A stretch of 19,513 bases of DNA from positions 1 to 19,513 of the forward strand of contig DATCXV010000019.1 in NCBI GenBank assembly GCA_036565605.1, read 5' to 3'. The translations under genes were made by a program, and so were the position numbers. The notes under the pieces are model-generated. The model saw nothing but the letters and a program-made list of their open reading frames with translations. It searched no databases and was not told where the DNA came from. The DNA comes from UBA6065 sp036565605. Lineage in GTDB: Bacteria > Patescibacteriota > Minisyncoccia > Phycocordibacterales > UBA6065. Shown piece after piece: positions 1 to 11,918 of this stretch; position 1 is the first letter of the stretch, and each line of letters begins with the position of its first letter.

Positions 1-2
1 TA

Positions 3-434
3 TTCTTCGGTCGCTCGATCTGGCAGTTCTTTACCGGTGCTCCCACCGAAAGCGCTCCCACAGTTAACAACATCGCATCAACTACCCCCGAGATGAAAAA
101 TATCTCAACCACGCAAGGACTCGAAATTTATGATGAACAGGTTGGTACCGGTGCAGAAGCAATTTCTGGCAAAACCGTGACCGCACATTATGTTGGCGTG
201 CTTACGAACGGACAGAAATTCGATTCCTCAATCGATCGCGGAGAGCCGTTTTCCTTCACCTTGGGAGCTGGCCGCGTTATCCGCGGTTGGGATCTGGGTA
301 TCGCCGGCATGAAGGTTGGAGGTGTTCGCAGACTTGTTATTTCGCCTGATCTTGGCTATGGAGCACAGCCGATCGGTTCGATCCCAGCAAACTCCACACT
401 TATCTTCGAAGTACAGCTTTTGGACGTTAAGTAA
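3..434 (+). CDS. FKBP-type peptidyl-prolyl cis-trans isomerase, 5' end cut by the window edge
   Basis: Catalyses cis-trans isomerisation of peptide bonds before proline during protein folding. The frame is open to the left edge, so the ATG at 93 is probably internal. It has no ribosome binding site, and the 30 codons before it read through without a stop, starting FFGRSIWQFFTG and followed by a Ser/Thr/Pro/Ala-rich linker. That pattern suggests an N-terminal membrane anchor or signal segment and an FKBP domain facing outside (inference). The FKBP fold is plain from residue 93 onward in bases: GKTVTAHYVGVL, FDSSIDRGEPFSFTLG, VIRGWDLGIAGMKVGG and the closing YGAQPIGSIPANSTLIFEV. The active-site aromatics (Y, F, W) are in their usual places. 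It is a single-domain FKBP of about 110 aa after the linker. It is convergent with rpoD and separated from it by two hairpins. Confidence 0.93.
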   Translation, partial: FFGRSIWQFFTGAPTESAPTVNNIASTTPEMKNISTTQGLEIYDEQVGTGAEAISGKTVTAHYVGVLTNGQKFDSSIDRGEPFSFTLGAGRVIRGWDLGIAGMKVGGVRRLVISPDLGYGAQPIGSIPANSTLIFEVQLLDVK

Positions 435-451
435 GCAGCAAATTATACAAA

Positions 452-480
452 AACAGCCCCGGACCGGGGCTGTTTTTTAT
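452..480. terminator. Intrinsic terminator, probably bidirectional, between the FKBP gene and rpoD
   Basis: Nine-base-pair stem, AACAGCCCC (452-460) with GGGGCTGTT (466-474), plus one more G-C pair and a small loop. On the + strand it is followed by TTTTTTAT. On the - strand it is followed by five T. It sits 17 bases after the FKBP stop and can also end the rpoB-rpoC-dnaG-rpoD transcript. Confidence 0.85.
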
Positions 481-507
481 TGGAAGATATCTGACGGACA
501 CACGCAA

Positions 508-534
508 AGCCGCCCTTCCGGGCGGCTCTTTTTT
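508..534 (+). terminator. Second intrinsic terminator downstream of the FKBP gene
   Basis: Stem AGCCGCCC (508-515) and GGGCGGCT (520-527) around loop TTCC, followed on the + strand by C and six T. On the - strand the T tract is poor (TTTGCG), so it mainly serves + transcription. It ends a few bases from the rpoD stop codon and probably backs up the hairpin at 452-474. Confidence 0.7.
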
Positions 535-537
535 ATA

Positions 538-1731
538 CTAATAGTTCTTCAACTGGTTGATCCTCTCGTGCTGTCTGATCTTCTCGTGCGCTTTAGCTTC
601 GATCTGCCTGATGCGCTCGCGAGTAACACCGAACTCTTTGCCCACTTCTTCCAAAGTATGAGTAATGCCATCATTCAAACCGTGACGCATTTCCAGAATC
701 TTTCGCTCCTTTGGCGAAAGGTCTGACAAAATATTGCGAACCTGGTCAGACAAAATGCGACGGGACGATTCTTGATCCGGTGACAAGATTTTGTCGTCCG
801 AAAGAAAGTCTCCTAACGTGGATTTATCTTCGCCTTCGTCGCCGACCGGGTTTTCAAGCGACACAGTATCTTGATCGATTTTCTCGATCTGATAGACCTT
901 TTCAACTTCAAGGCCCATTTCCGTCGCTATTTCATCCGGCAGTGGGTCGCGGCCCAAATCCTGGGACAGACGACGGACTACCTGCTTGTATTTAGCGATG
1001 GTTTCAACCATGTGGACTGGTACACGAATGGTGCGAGACTGATCTGCCAAAGCGCGCGTAATGGCCTGGCGGATCCACCAGGTAGCGTAGGTCGAGAACT
1101 TATATCCCTTGGTCCAATCGAACTTATCGACCGCTTTGAAAAGGCCCAAATTTCCTTCCTGAATAAGGTCAAGAAGCGTCAAATCCGCCGAGCGGCCCAC
1201 ATATTTCTTGGCAATGGAAACAACCAGACGCAAGTTTGCCTTGGCCAAAAGACCTTTAGCTTCATCATCGCCCGCTTCAATGCGTTTCGCCAATTCTTTT
1301 TCGGTCGCAGCAGAAACCAGCGAATACTGACCAATCTCTTTCAAATACATCTGGATCGAATCGTATGATCCTTCGCCTGAACGGCCCATACCATATTTAG
1401 AACCTTTGGCATCTTTCTGAGGCTCCAAATCAAGCATGCCGCCAGATTCAAGCACATCGACACCTGCCGTCGACAGTTTCAAATACAAATCATCAAGGAA
1501 CATGATGTCATCCTCAATGGTCGGGAATTCTTTCAGAATTTCGTCATAGGTAACGAAGCCGCGCTCTTTACCCTTCTGAATCAAACGATCGGCTTTCTTG
1601 GCCGCCTCGCGGGCTTTTTCACGAACTTTCTGAGCACGCTTGTCGAGAGGCTTCTTTGCAGCTTTAATTTTGGTCGCCTTTTTAGACGCCTTTGGTGCCG
1701 CTTTTTTCGGTTTTTTGTCCTTCTTGGCCAT
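538..1731 (-). CDS. rpoD: Primary RNA polymerase sigma factor (RpoD/SigA)
   Basis: Directs core RNA polymerase to housekeeping promoters. The protein has 397 aa. Residues 1-50 are a very Lys/Ala-rich basic tail. Residues 55-105 resemble region 1.1 (FVTYDEILKEFP). Region 1.2 is at about 121-153 (DSIQMYLKEIGQYSLVS). Region 2 is at about 160-235, with the -10 recognition and melting helix YATWWIRQAITRALADQSR. Region 3 is at about 237-310. Region 4 is at about 325-393, with the -35 reading helix GVTRERIRQIEAKA. The ATG follows the dnaG stop by 18 bases and has no Shine-Dalgarno box. An internal promoter (1739-1767) places a -10 box 7 bases before the ATG. It is the last gene of the minus-strand block that begins with rpoB; pairing with dnaG recalls the dnaG-rpoD part of the classical macromolecular synthesis operon. 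Identification is secure. Confidence 0.98.
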   Translation of the reverse strand: MAKKDKKPKKAAPKASKKATKIKAAKKPLDKRAQKVREKAREAAKKADRLIQKGKERGFVTYDEILKEFPTIEDDIMFLDDLYLKLSTAGVDVLESGGMLDLEPQKDAKGSKYGMGRSGEGSYDSIQMYLKEIGQYSLVSAATEKELAKRIEAGDDEAKGLLAKANLRLVVSIAKKYVGRSADLTLLDLIQEGNLGLFKAVDKFDWTKGYKFSTYATWWIRQAITRALADQSRTIRVPVHMVETIAKYKQVVRRLSQDLGRDPLPDEIATEMGLEVEKVYQIEKIDQDTVSLENPVGDEGEDKSTLGDFLSDDKILSPDQESSRRILSDQVRNILSDLSPKERKILEMRHGLNDGITHTLEEVGKEFGVTRERIRQIEAKAHEKIRQHERINQLKNY

Positions 1732-1738
1732 GGTCGAT

Positions 1739-1767
1739 ATTCTATAATGTTACGCTTCTGTTGTCAG
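1739..1767 (-). promoter_or_regulatory. Predicted internal promoter for rpoD in the end of dnaG
   Basis: On the minus strand, CTGACA (1762-1767) lies 17 bases from TAGAAT (1739-1744), five of six matches to each consensus. Only seven bases separate TAGAAT from the rpoD ATG, so transcription should start at or next to the start codon. The -35 box lies inside the last dnaG codons. It would let rpoD be made apart from the long operon, as E. coli does with its promoter inside dnaG (known for that species; inferred here). Confidence 0.6.
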
Positions 1768-3495
1768 CCGCTTCAATTCTTGGATCCGTTTCGATATTGT
1801 CTGGATCTCTTTCATTAATTCCGCCGTGTCCGCCTTCGATTTTTCTGCCCGATTCACCTCTATCACCAATTCTTCTAACCGCTCTTTGGCATATTCCTCT
1901 TCCAGATGATAGAGGAGGAGCGTCCACTCTTTGCCTATATCCATTTCTCCGTACGTCACCTCGGCTTCCAGTGTAAGGGCCGAGAGATCTTCCAGAGAAA
2001 GCGCCTTGAACTGTTTCATCCGTTCGGCTCCGACAATCTTTTCGAGTTCCCCTTCTTTGGTCTGATCGCTTTTGTGATAACGGGGCGAATAAAGGATGCC
2101 CAGAATTTTGCGTTCGATCGATTCCAATCGTCCCCCTGTTTTCGGTACGGATCGAACCGGGGCATTGTTCGCTCCACCCGGACTTGTACCAACTGCACCG
2201 CTTACTGGATTGGTGCGGACATAGTCCTGAAGATCCTTCCATAATGCATCTTCACGGAGGCCCAGACGATCCGCGATGCGGCGAATGGCATTTGCGCGCG
2301 CTGTGTCACCTTGGATCGCACGAACGTACGGGAAGATATCAGTGCGCACCTGCTTACCGATAAGAGTTGCGTTTGCTTTGGAATCAACCAGAACATCGAC
2401 CAAAAAATCAACGAAATCTTTTTTCACTTCAAGCATCTTGGCCCACGCTTTCGGGTCTTCTTTGATGATATCGGCCGGATCCTTTCCGCCCTTAATATCA
2501 ACAATCTTCACGTTCATGCCCAATGAAATTGCCGGTACGATACGGCGGACCGCTTTCTGTCCCGCTGCGTCCGAGTCAAAGGCAAGCACGATATTTTCCG
2601 AAAGGCGCGTCAAAAGCCCGAACGCCGAGTCCGCACCATCATCTTCAGTGAAAGCTGTACCCGAAGCAGCAACTGTATTGGTGAAGCCTGCTTGATGCGA
2701 CATAACCAAATCCATTTGTCCTTCCACCAGAATCGAATAGTCTCGCTTACGGATATCCATTTTGGCACGATCAATACCGTACAACGATTTCGATTTTCGA
2801 TACAGTGCCGTTTCCGGCGAATTTAAGTACTTGGGAGACTTACCATCGTCCACAATGATGCGACCTGAGAATGCCACAACCCGGCCTGAAGGATCCGAGA
2901 TCGGAAAGACAATGCGTCCGCGGAAGACATCGTAATACGGATCTGCACCCGGCTTGTCCGTCTTTTTGATGAGCCCCACTGCCTCGACATCCGCATCCGA
3001 ATAGCCTTTGCCCTTCAGGAAATTTCGCAGTTGTCGCCAGTCTGCAGGAGCGAAACCGACGCGAAAGTCCGTAATGGTCTTTTCTGAAAGGCCGCGGCCC
3101 AAAATGTACGCCTTCGCTGCATCATCTTTGGCCAGGTTTTCCTCGAACCAGCTTGTTGCGTCTTCAAGAATCTGGTACAGACGTTCTTTTCGGTTATCCG
3201 CTCCCCTATCCTGCGGACGCAATTCGATACCTGCACGCGCAGCCAACGTCTTCAGCGCGCCCATAAAGTCCGTACCTTCGAACTTTTCAACAAAGGTGAA
3301 GATATCGCCTTTCACCCCGCAACCGAAGCAATAGAAACTGCCACGATCTGGAGACACATAGAAAGACGGTGTCTTCTCGTTGTGGAACGGACACCGTGCT
3401 TTCCAGTTCGCGCCCGACTTATCGAGCTTCACGTACGAACCAACCACGTCAACTATATTGAGGCGTTCCTTGATGTCTTGGACGTGTGTACTCAT
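1750..3495 (-). CDS. dnaG: DNA primase DnaG
   Basis: Makes RNA primers for DNA replication and works with the DnaB helicase. I start it at the ATG of 3493-3495 (581 aa). That gives the usual N-terminus (STHVQDIKERLNIVDVVGSY) and an ATGA overlap of four bases with the stop of the preceding gene, a sign of translational coupling. The frame stays open to 3531 and an upstream ATG there is possible. The CHC2 zinc ribbon has C35, H38, C56 and C59. The catalytic core follows, with TOPRIM motifs VEGQMD and FDSDAAG. Between them GTAFTEDDGADSAFGLL appears a few residues longer than usual. The last 120 residues, after a Gly/Pro/Ala-rich linker, are helical and should bind DnaB. No Shine-Dalgarno box is seen. 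Confidence 0.97.
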   Translation of the reverse strand: MSTHVQDIKERLNIVDVVGSYVKLDKSGANWKARCPFHNEKTPSFYVSPDRGSFYCFGCGVKGDIFTFVEKFEGTDFMGALKTLAARAGIELRPQDRGADNRKERLYQILEDATSWFEENLAKDDAAKAYILGRGLSEKTITDFRVGFAPADWRQLRNFLKGKGYSDADVEAVGLIKKTDKPGADPYYDVFRGRIVFPISDPSGRVVAFSGRIIVDDGKSPKYLNSPETALYRKSKSLYGIDRAKMDIRKRDYSILVEGQMDLVMSHQAGFTNTVAASGTAFTEDDGADSAFGLLTRLSENIVLAFDSDAAGQKAVRRIVPAISLGMNVKIVDIKGGKDPADIIKEDPKAWAKMLEVKKDFVDFLVDVLVDSKANATLIGKQVRTDIFPYVRAIQGDTARANAIRRIADRLGLREDALWKDLQDYVRTNPVSGAVGTSPGGANNAPVRSVPKTGGRLESIERKILGILYSPRYHKSDQTKEGELEKIVGAERMKQFKALSLEDLSALTLEAEVTYGEMDIGKEWTLLLYHLEEEYAKERLEELVIEVNRAEKSKADTAELMKEIQTISKRIQELKRLTTEA

Positions 3496-4088
3496 GCGAT
3501 ATGAAGGTTTTCTTTCGAGAACATCTCCCAATCCAACAAGTTTTTTTCTACCGATCCCTTCCTCAAAACCCTTGTCTTGAGATCAAGAACCTCCACCTTC
3601 ATTTTTTTAGCCCAATCTTTAGCTTGCAGAAGTTCAAGAGTTGCCAGCAGACTGTCAATCGCTTTCAAAGCCTCAGATTGGCGACTCAACTTAAGATAGC
3701 TGTAAGCAAGCGCTTGCAATACGTATGGGTCAGACCCGTTAAGCTTTTCAGCTAATTTAATGAACTCAGTGACAGACTCAGTGTTTCCAAGAAATGGTAC
3801 TGCTTCAGTACGGATAACTTCATCCAAGCCCGACAGCTCCTTATCTAATTTCCATCGCTTTCCTTTGGCCAATCGTTCACCAAATGTAAAGCTGACATGG
3901 GAGGTTGGAATGAAGAGCGGTAAAGCAAATACCCAGACATAGAAACCTTCCTTGTCTAATCCCGACTCCTCAAAATACAGGCCCCTCAGTAACCCATCAG
4001 CAGAACAATGACAAAACATTGATCCAGTCTGAGCAAACTCAGGCAGTATCGTTGTTACCGTGCGATTAATCTCCTTAGATATTTTCAC
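3492..4088 (-). CDS. Unknown protein, probable insertion between rpoC and dnaG
   Basis: I do not recognise the family. The 198-aa product seems soluble, with no signal peptide and no clear membrane segment. The N-terminal half is mixed (FCHCSADGLLRGLYFEESG, then FYVWVFALPLFIPTSHVSF). The C-terminal half is helical and resembles tetratricopeptide-type repeats (YVLQALAYSYLKLSRQSEA). The start is GTG at 4086-4088, 47 bases after the rpoC stop, without a Shine-Dalgarno box; its TGA overlaps the dnaG ATG. Codon use differs from its neighbours by eye: ATA, AGG, GGG, TTA and GAG are common here, while rpoC and dnaG favour ATC, CGC/CGT, GGC and GAA. That and its position inside an otherwise conserved block suggest acquisition by transfer, followed by tight fitting into the operon (inference). 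Confidence 0.8.
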   Translation of the reverse strand: MKISKEINRTVTTILPEFAQTGSMFCHCSADGLLRGLYFEESGLDKEGFYVWVFALPLFIPTSHVSFTFGERLAKGKRWKLDKELSGLDEVIRTEAVPFLGNTESVTEFIKLAEKLNGSDPYVLQALAYSYLKLSRQSEALKAIDSLLATLELLQAKDWAKKMKVEVLDLKTRVLRKGSVEKNLLDWEMFSKENLHIA

Positions 4089-4135
4089 GAGAGATCAGTT
4101 TATCCAACGCTTCTGCGCTTTCCGCGCGGTCCTGC

Positions 4136-7813
<3,678 letters not shown>

Positions 7814-7824
7814 GGTGGTGTGGA

Positions 7825-10800
7825 TTAATAATTAGGATTAGGGTTGTTCTTCGCTGACTTTCTGTTCTCTACCCTGCCGTCCTTGCGAAGCTCGACATCG
7901 AGCGCAAGACCGCGGAGCGAGTTAAGAAGCACGTTGAATGATGCTGGCAGGTTCGGAGGCTGAAGGCGCTCGCCCTTGACGATCGAGTCGAAGGCAGCAG
8001 AGCGACCCTGGATATCGTCTGACTTAATGGTAAGAATTTCGCGCAGGGTATGAGCCACTCCGTGACCGAGGAGCGCCCAGACTTCCATTTCACCGAAGCG
8101 CTGACCACCACCCTGTGCCTTACCGCCCAAAGGCTGCTGAGTAATGAGCGAGTATGGACCAATCGAGCGCATGTGGATCTTGTCTTCGACCATGTGGTGA
8201 AGTTTCAAGATGTACATGTAGCCGACCGAAATGTCCTGCTGGAATTTGTCGCCTGTGCGTCCATCGAAGAGCGGAATCTTACCCGACTCTGGAAGACCAG
8301 CCTTCTTCAATTCAGCCTTGATCTCTTCACCGGTAGCGCCCGCAAACGGCGGAACGACTGCCTGGTAATTCAAGGTATTTGCCGCAAGACCCAGGTGAAG
8401 TTCCAGGATCTGGCCGAGGTTCATACGAGACGGAACGCCGAGCGGTGTAAGGATAACGTCAATCGGAGTACCGTCAGCCATGTATGGCATATCCTCTTCC
8501 GGCAGGATGCGCGAGATGACACCCTTGTTTCCGTGACGACCTGCAAGCTTGTCGCCTACCGATACCGTACGGAGCTGAGCCACTTCGACGTGGATGCGCT
8601 TGATGATGCCCGATTCGAGCTTGTCGCCCTTCTCGCGAGAGAAGACTTTGACCGAGATAACGCGACCGCGCTTGCCACCTTCCATGCGCTTGGATGTATC
8701 TTTAACGTCGCGAGCCTTCTCACCGAAAATCGAACGCAAGAGGCGCTCCTCAGGAGTGAGCTGAGTTTCACCCTTCGGCGTGATCTTGCCGACCAGGATA
8801 TCGCCCGAACGGACTTCTGCACCGACGCGAACGATGCCGTCTTCGTCAAGATTCCTGAGTTTGGTTTCGCCGACGTTCGGAATGTCATGAGTCGTTACTT
8901 CCGGACCAAGCTTGGTATCACGAACGTTGACCACGAACTCTTCGATGTGGATCGAGGTGAACTTCGAGTTCTTGACGACTCGTTCCGAGATGATGATTGC
9001 GTCTTCGTAATTCGCACCCGACCACGACATAAAGGCGACCAGCATGTTCTGGCCCAAGGCGATCTGACCACCGTCAGACGACGATGCGTCGACCAGGACC
9101 TGGCCCTTCTTTACCTTTTCATTCAATGACACCATTGGGCGCTGGTGATAACAGGTGAAGCCGTTGGTGCGCTCGAACGATACGAGTTTGTAGGTCTTCT
9201 CCTTGCCCTTTGCACCCTTGAAGACAACCTTCGATGCGTCGACTGCGGTGATGACTCCATCTTCAGGAGCCAAAACAATGCGGCCGGTGTATTCAGCAGC
9301 CTTGCCTTCGATACCCGTAGCAACCAGCGGAGCTTCAGGGATGATACACGGCGTTGCCTGCTTCTGCATGTTCGAACCCATCAGTGCGCGGTTTGCGTCA
9401 TCGTGGTTCAAGAAAGGAATCATGTTCGTCGCGATCGAGAACGGCTGATTCGTCGATACATCGATGAAATCAACTTCGGAAGGCTTTGCCAAAGACGGCG
9501 TACCGTTCTGACGGATTTCAACAGCCTCTTCGGTGATCTTGCCGTCTTTGTCGTATGCGGTCGCAGCGTGTGCAATCTTGTAGTTCTCTTCTTCAAGAGC
9601 GTTCAAGTAAACGATTTCCTTGGTGACCTTGCCTGCCTTAACCTTGGCATACGGCGTTTCGATCATGCCGAAGTCGTTCAAACGAGCGTATGTCGAAAGG
9701 CGAAGCACGAGACCAATGTTCGGACCTTCAGGGGTGTGGATCGGGCACAGGCGGCCGTAGTGAGACGGATGAACGTCGCGCACTTCGAAGCCAGCGCGTT
9801 CGCGGGTAAGACCGCCCGGACCAAGAGCCGACAGAGTGCGCAAATGTTCAAGCTCGGCCAGGATATTTTCCTGGAGCATGAACTGCGAAAGCTGGTTCGT
9901 GGTGAAGAATTCCTTCAAACGAGCCTGAAGCGGACGCGGAGAAACGAAGGTCAAAGGCTGGGTCGTGTCCGGCTCGATGGTCGACATCCTGTCCTGGATG
10001 TTGCGCTTCATCTGAGAAAGACCGACGCGCAGCTTCTGCTGCATCAATTCGCCGCAGTAACGGACACGGCGCGAACCAAGATGATCAATATCATCTTCGA
10101 TCGCGTCGAGCTTATTGTTCAAATGAACAATATGACCAAGGATCGTCGCCAAATCATCGGCATCGATGGTCTTGCGCTCCAAAGCCTTCTCGTCCATAGA
10201 CTTGCCGAAGCGCTTGTTAAAGCGGAAGCGTCCGACATTCGAGAGATCATAACGATCCTTGCTGAAAAGACCCGTAACAAATTCACGGGCATTATCAGCG
10301 GTCGCCAAATCACCATCGCGAAGGCGTTTATGGATCTCCATATATGCTTCAGGAACGGTCTTTGCAGTGTCCTTCGCCAGGGTCGCGGCGATGACTTTCT
10401 GCGCAGCTTCGTCGCCTTTGAAGTACGCCATGATTTTCTCGTCCGTATCAGCACCAAGAACACGCAGAAGCGAGGTAACCATGAATTTACGCTTGCGGTC
10501 GATGCGGGCATACAAGGTGCCATCGGTGTCCGTCTCGATCTCGAGCCATACACCGCGAGCAGGTATTACCTTGGCGCCGAAAACGGTCTTGGTTTTTACC
10601 TCATCAGAAGTGAAGAAAACACCGAATGAACGCGCAAGCTGGGGAACAATGACGCGTTCAATGCCGTTAATGATGAAGGTACCGTGATAGGTCATAAGCG
10701 GGAAATCAGCAAGGAAAAGTTCCTGCTCCTTCTCGCTGTTGAACATTTTGTTCTTGAGCTTGATGCGGACCTTAAGCGGTGCTTCGTAAGAAAGCTTGTT

Positions 10801-11025
10801 CGACTTCGCAAAGTGCTCGTCGTTCTTCGGCTCGCCCAATTCGAAACCAGTGAAGGAAAGTTCGAACTTCTTGTCCGAGTAGTCCTTGATCGGCGAAAAC
10901 TCCTGGAAAAGGTCAGAGAGACCTTTTTCAACGAGCCATTTGAAGGACTCGGTCTGTGCTTCTACCAGGTTCGGGATATCGGCAAGCGCTTCCTTGAAGC
11001 GGCCGAAATATTTCTGTTGTCGCAT
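7825..11025 (-). CDS. rpoB: DNA-directed RNA polymerase subunit beta
   Basis: Catalytic RNA polymerase subunit of 1066 aa, compact compared with about 1340 in E. coli. Typical stretches are present in order: IINGIERVIVPQLARSFGVFF, the rifampicin region starting at 378 (QLSQFM), SALGPGGLTRERAGFEVRD, RLCPIHTPEGPNIGL, WSGANYEDAIIISERVV, GDKLAGRHGNKGVISRILPE and, near the C-terminus, QPLGGKAQGGGQRFGEMEVW. The rifampicin pocket carries several replacements (see findings). The C-terminus ends in a short Asn/Lys-rich tail. It is the first gene of the block with rpoC, an unknown gene, dnaG and rpoD. The promoter is about 200 bases upstream, and the leader holds a terminator-like hairpin. No rplL or rplJ is next to it. 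Confidence 0.99.
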   Translation of the reverse strand: MRQQKYFGRFKEALADIPNLVEAQTESFKWLVEKGLSDLFQEFSPIKDYSDKKFELSFTGFELGEPKNDEHFAKSNKLSYEAPLKVRIKLKNKMFNSEKEQELFLADFPLMTYHGTFIINGIERVIVPQLARSFGVFFTSDEVKTKTVFGAKVIPARGVWLEIETDTDGTLYARIDRKRKFMVTSLLRVLGADTDEKIMAYFKGDEAAQKVIAATLAKDTAKTVPEAYMEIHKRLRDGDLATADNAREFVTGLFSKDRYDLSNVGRFRFNKRFGKSMDEKALERKTIDADDLATILGHIVHLNNKLDAIEDDIDHLGSRRVRYCGELMQQKLRVGLSQMKRNIQDRMSTIEPDTTQPLTFVSPRPLQARLKEFFTTNQLSQFMLQENILAELEHLRTLSALGPGGLTRERAGFEVRDVHPSHYGRLCPIHTPEGPNIGLVLRLSTYARLNDFGMIETPYAKVKAGKVTKEIVYLNALEEENYKIAHAATAYDKDGKITEEAVEIRQNGTPSLAKPSEVDFIDVSTNQPFSIATNMIPFLNHDDANRALMGSNMQKQATPCIIPEAPLVATGIEGKAAEYTGRIVLAPEDGVITAVDASKVVFKGAKGKEKTYKLVSFERTNGFTCYHQRPMVSLNEKVKKGQVLVDASSSDGGQIALGQNMLVAFMSWSGANYEDAIIISERVVKNSKFTSIHIEEFVVNVRDTKLGPEVTTHDIPNVGETKLRNLDEDGIVRVGAEVRSGDILVGKITPKGETQLTPEERLLRSIFGEKARDVKDTSKRMEGGKRGRVISVKVFSREKGDKLESGIIKRIHVEVAQLRTVSVGDKLAGRHGNKGVISRILPEEDMPYMADGTPIDVILTPLGVPSRMNLGQILELHLGLAANTLNYQAVVPPFAGATGEEIKAELKKAGLPESGKIPLFDGRTGDKFQQDISVGYMYILKLHHMVEDKIHMRSIGPYSLITQQPLGGKAQGGGQRFGEMEVWALLGHGVAHTLREILTIKSDDIQGRSAAFDSIVKGERLQPPNLPASFNVLLNSLRGLALDVELRKDGRVENRKSAKNNPNPNY

Positions 11026-11090
11026 GCGGTGGTTGTATAAAACTGCCCTTTCTTCCCTTTTCTTCAGACTGCAATAGACGATGAAAACGC

Positions 11091-11113
11091 AAAAATGGCC
11101 AGAGCTGTGGCCA
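11091..11113 (-). terminator. Candidate attenuator hairpin in the rpoB leader
   Basis: On the minus strand TGGCCA (11108-11113), six loop bases and TGGCCA (11096-11101) form a 6-bp stem, followed at once by five T, then GCGTTTT. It lies about 110 bases after the predicted transcription start and about 65 bases before the rpoB ATG. No stop codon of a known gene precedes it, so a simple end-of-gene terminator is unlikely; partial termination before rpoBC is the natural reading (inference). Confidence 0.5.
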
Positions 11114-11131
11114 AAATCGATTCTCGGTGGT

Positions 11132-11209
11132 TTATGCGAGAGTCAGCAAGAAAAGAGTTGAAAAACCCTTGTAAATAACCGGCAATACTTCGTGTTTCCC
11201 CCGTAACAC
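11132..11209 (-). CDS. Possible 25-codon leader ORF upstream of rpoB
   Basis: GTG at 11207-11209 opens a frame of 25 codons ending in TAA at 11132-11134. It starts about 16 bases after the predicted transcription start and stops 18 bases before the TGGCCA hairpin. The product would begin MLRGKHEVLPVIYKGF. The position is what a leader peptide of an attenuator would have, but a frame this short is often open by chance, the start is GTG, and no ribosome binding site is seen. Confidence 0.2.
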   Translation of the reverse strand: MLRGKHEVLPVIYKGFSTLFLLTLA

Positions 11210-11231
11210 AATCTTGCTCGAAGTGGGGATA

Positions 11232-11259
11232 AGTATACTTGCAAAGAGAATAAAGTCAA
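11232..11259 (-). promoter_or_regulatory. Main promoter of the rpoB-rpoC-dnaG-rpoD block
   Basis: Minus strand TTGACT (11254-11259), a 16-base spacer, then TATACT (11232-11237); five of six matches in each hexamer. Transcription would start near 11225, giving a leader of about 200 bases. It stands just after the terminator of the preceding minus-strand gene, as expected for a fresh transcription unit. Confidence 0.72.
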
Positions 11260-11265
11260 TACAGA

Positions 11266-11291
11266 GAAAAAGCCCCGCCGAAGCGGGGCTT
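11266..11291 (-). terminator. Intrinsic terminator of the 201-aa orphan gene
   Basis: Nine-pair stem AAGCCCCGC (11270-11278) and GCGGGGCTT (11283-11291) with loop CGAA. On the minus strand the run TTTTT follows (from the stem base onward). It begins two bases past the stop codon of the gene at 11294. Confidence 0.85.
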
Positions 11292-11293
11292 GT

Positions 11294-11899
11294 TTATCGA
11301 TAACAGTGCGAAACGACACAACCACCATTGGCAAGTTCGTCAGGATATCCGGTCTGACACGCCGACAAATGCAAGACATGTTGGTACCAGAACGCAGTGA
11401 TGACTCTCAAAACGTTTTGGACATCATGAGAATAGAAACGGTACCAAAACGTCCGATCCAGTCGCGGCAAAACTTCCCATATATGCGCCAATTGAAGTCC
11501 AAGGTTTCCTTCCCCTATCCTGTCACGGATTTCTGCATCAGTCGTATACGGTATGTAGCTTCGTTCAGGAACGTGGATCAGTTTCGAAACCATCACACGT
11601 ACGGCAGGAACTTCAGTCTCAACTTTTCGAGAAAACCAGGCGCGAAACTGCTCATCAGCACGGACCTCTCGGACTTCAAGAACCGAGCGGCTTAAAAGCA
11701 ACAGTCTATCAAGAGTAACGCACGGCCACCCGCGTATGTACATCATCGATATCGGTTGCAAAAGGGATTGCCTCCTTTCCTTTCGTGTCACTTCAAGAGC
11801 GATTCCCAGTTGAGCGTTTTTTGAAACCAGCAATTTTACGAAATCCTTATTTCGTCTGATCCATTCAATTTCTTCTTCAGAAAGTTCTTCAATGATCAT
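11294..11899 (-). CDS. Unknown 201-aa protein with its own promoter and terminator
   Basis: I do not recognise this family. I start it at ATG 11897-11899; a TTG at 11920 is in frame but lies inside the predicted -10 box. The N-terminus is acidic and helical (MIIEELSEEEIEWIRRNKDF). A basic segment follows (VTRKERRQSLLQ). The C-terminal third is unusually rich in aromatics, His and Cys (FWYRFYSHDV, FWYQHVLHLSACQ, GGCVVSHC). No signal peptide or sure membrane span is seen. Codons AGA, AGG and ATA occur more often than in the polymerase genes, hinting at a different history. It sits alone between a good promoter (11919-11947) and a good terminator (11266-11291), divergent from the DNA glycosylase gene. 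It may belong to a stress or repair pair with that gene, but nothing in the protein proves it. Confidence 0.7.
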   Translation of the reverse strand: MIIEELSEEEIEWIRRNKDFVKLLVSKNAQLGIALEVTRKERRQSLLQPISMMYIRGWPCVTLDRLLLLSRSVLEVREVRADEQFRAWFSRKVETEVPAVRVMVSKLIHVPERSYIPYTTDAEIRDRIGEGNLGLQLAHIWEVLPRLDRTFWYRFYSHDVQNVLRVITAFWYQHVLHLSACQTGYPDELANGGCVVSHCYR

Positions 11900-11918
11900 A
11901 AAATGGAGATCTGTAAAC

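Noticed and set aside
3496..3531. Upstream ATG extending DnaG by 12 residues
   Set aside because: The extension is unlike DnaG N-termini and would overlap the previous gene by 40 bases; the ATG at 3495 gives the usual start and an ATGA overlap. It cannot be fully excluded.
4089..4135. Hairpin GCGC-GGAAA-GCGC after rpoC as a terminator
   Set aside because: The stem has four pairs and no T tract follows, so it is too weak to end transcription.
8050..10629. Long open frames (359 and 494 codons) on the + strand opposite rpoB
   Set aside because: Same cause as for rpoC: composition of the sense codons. No domain, start signal or terminator supports them.
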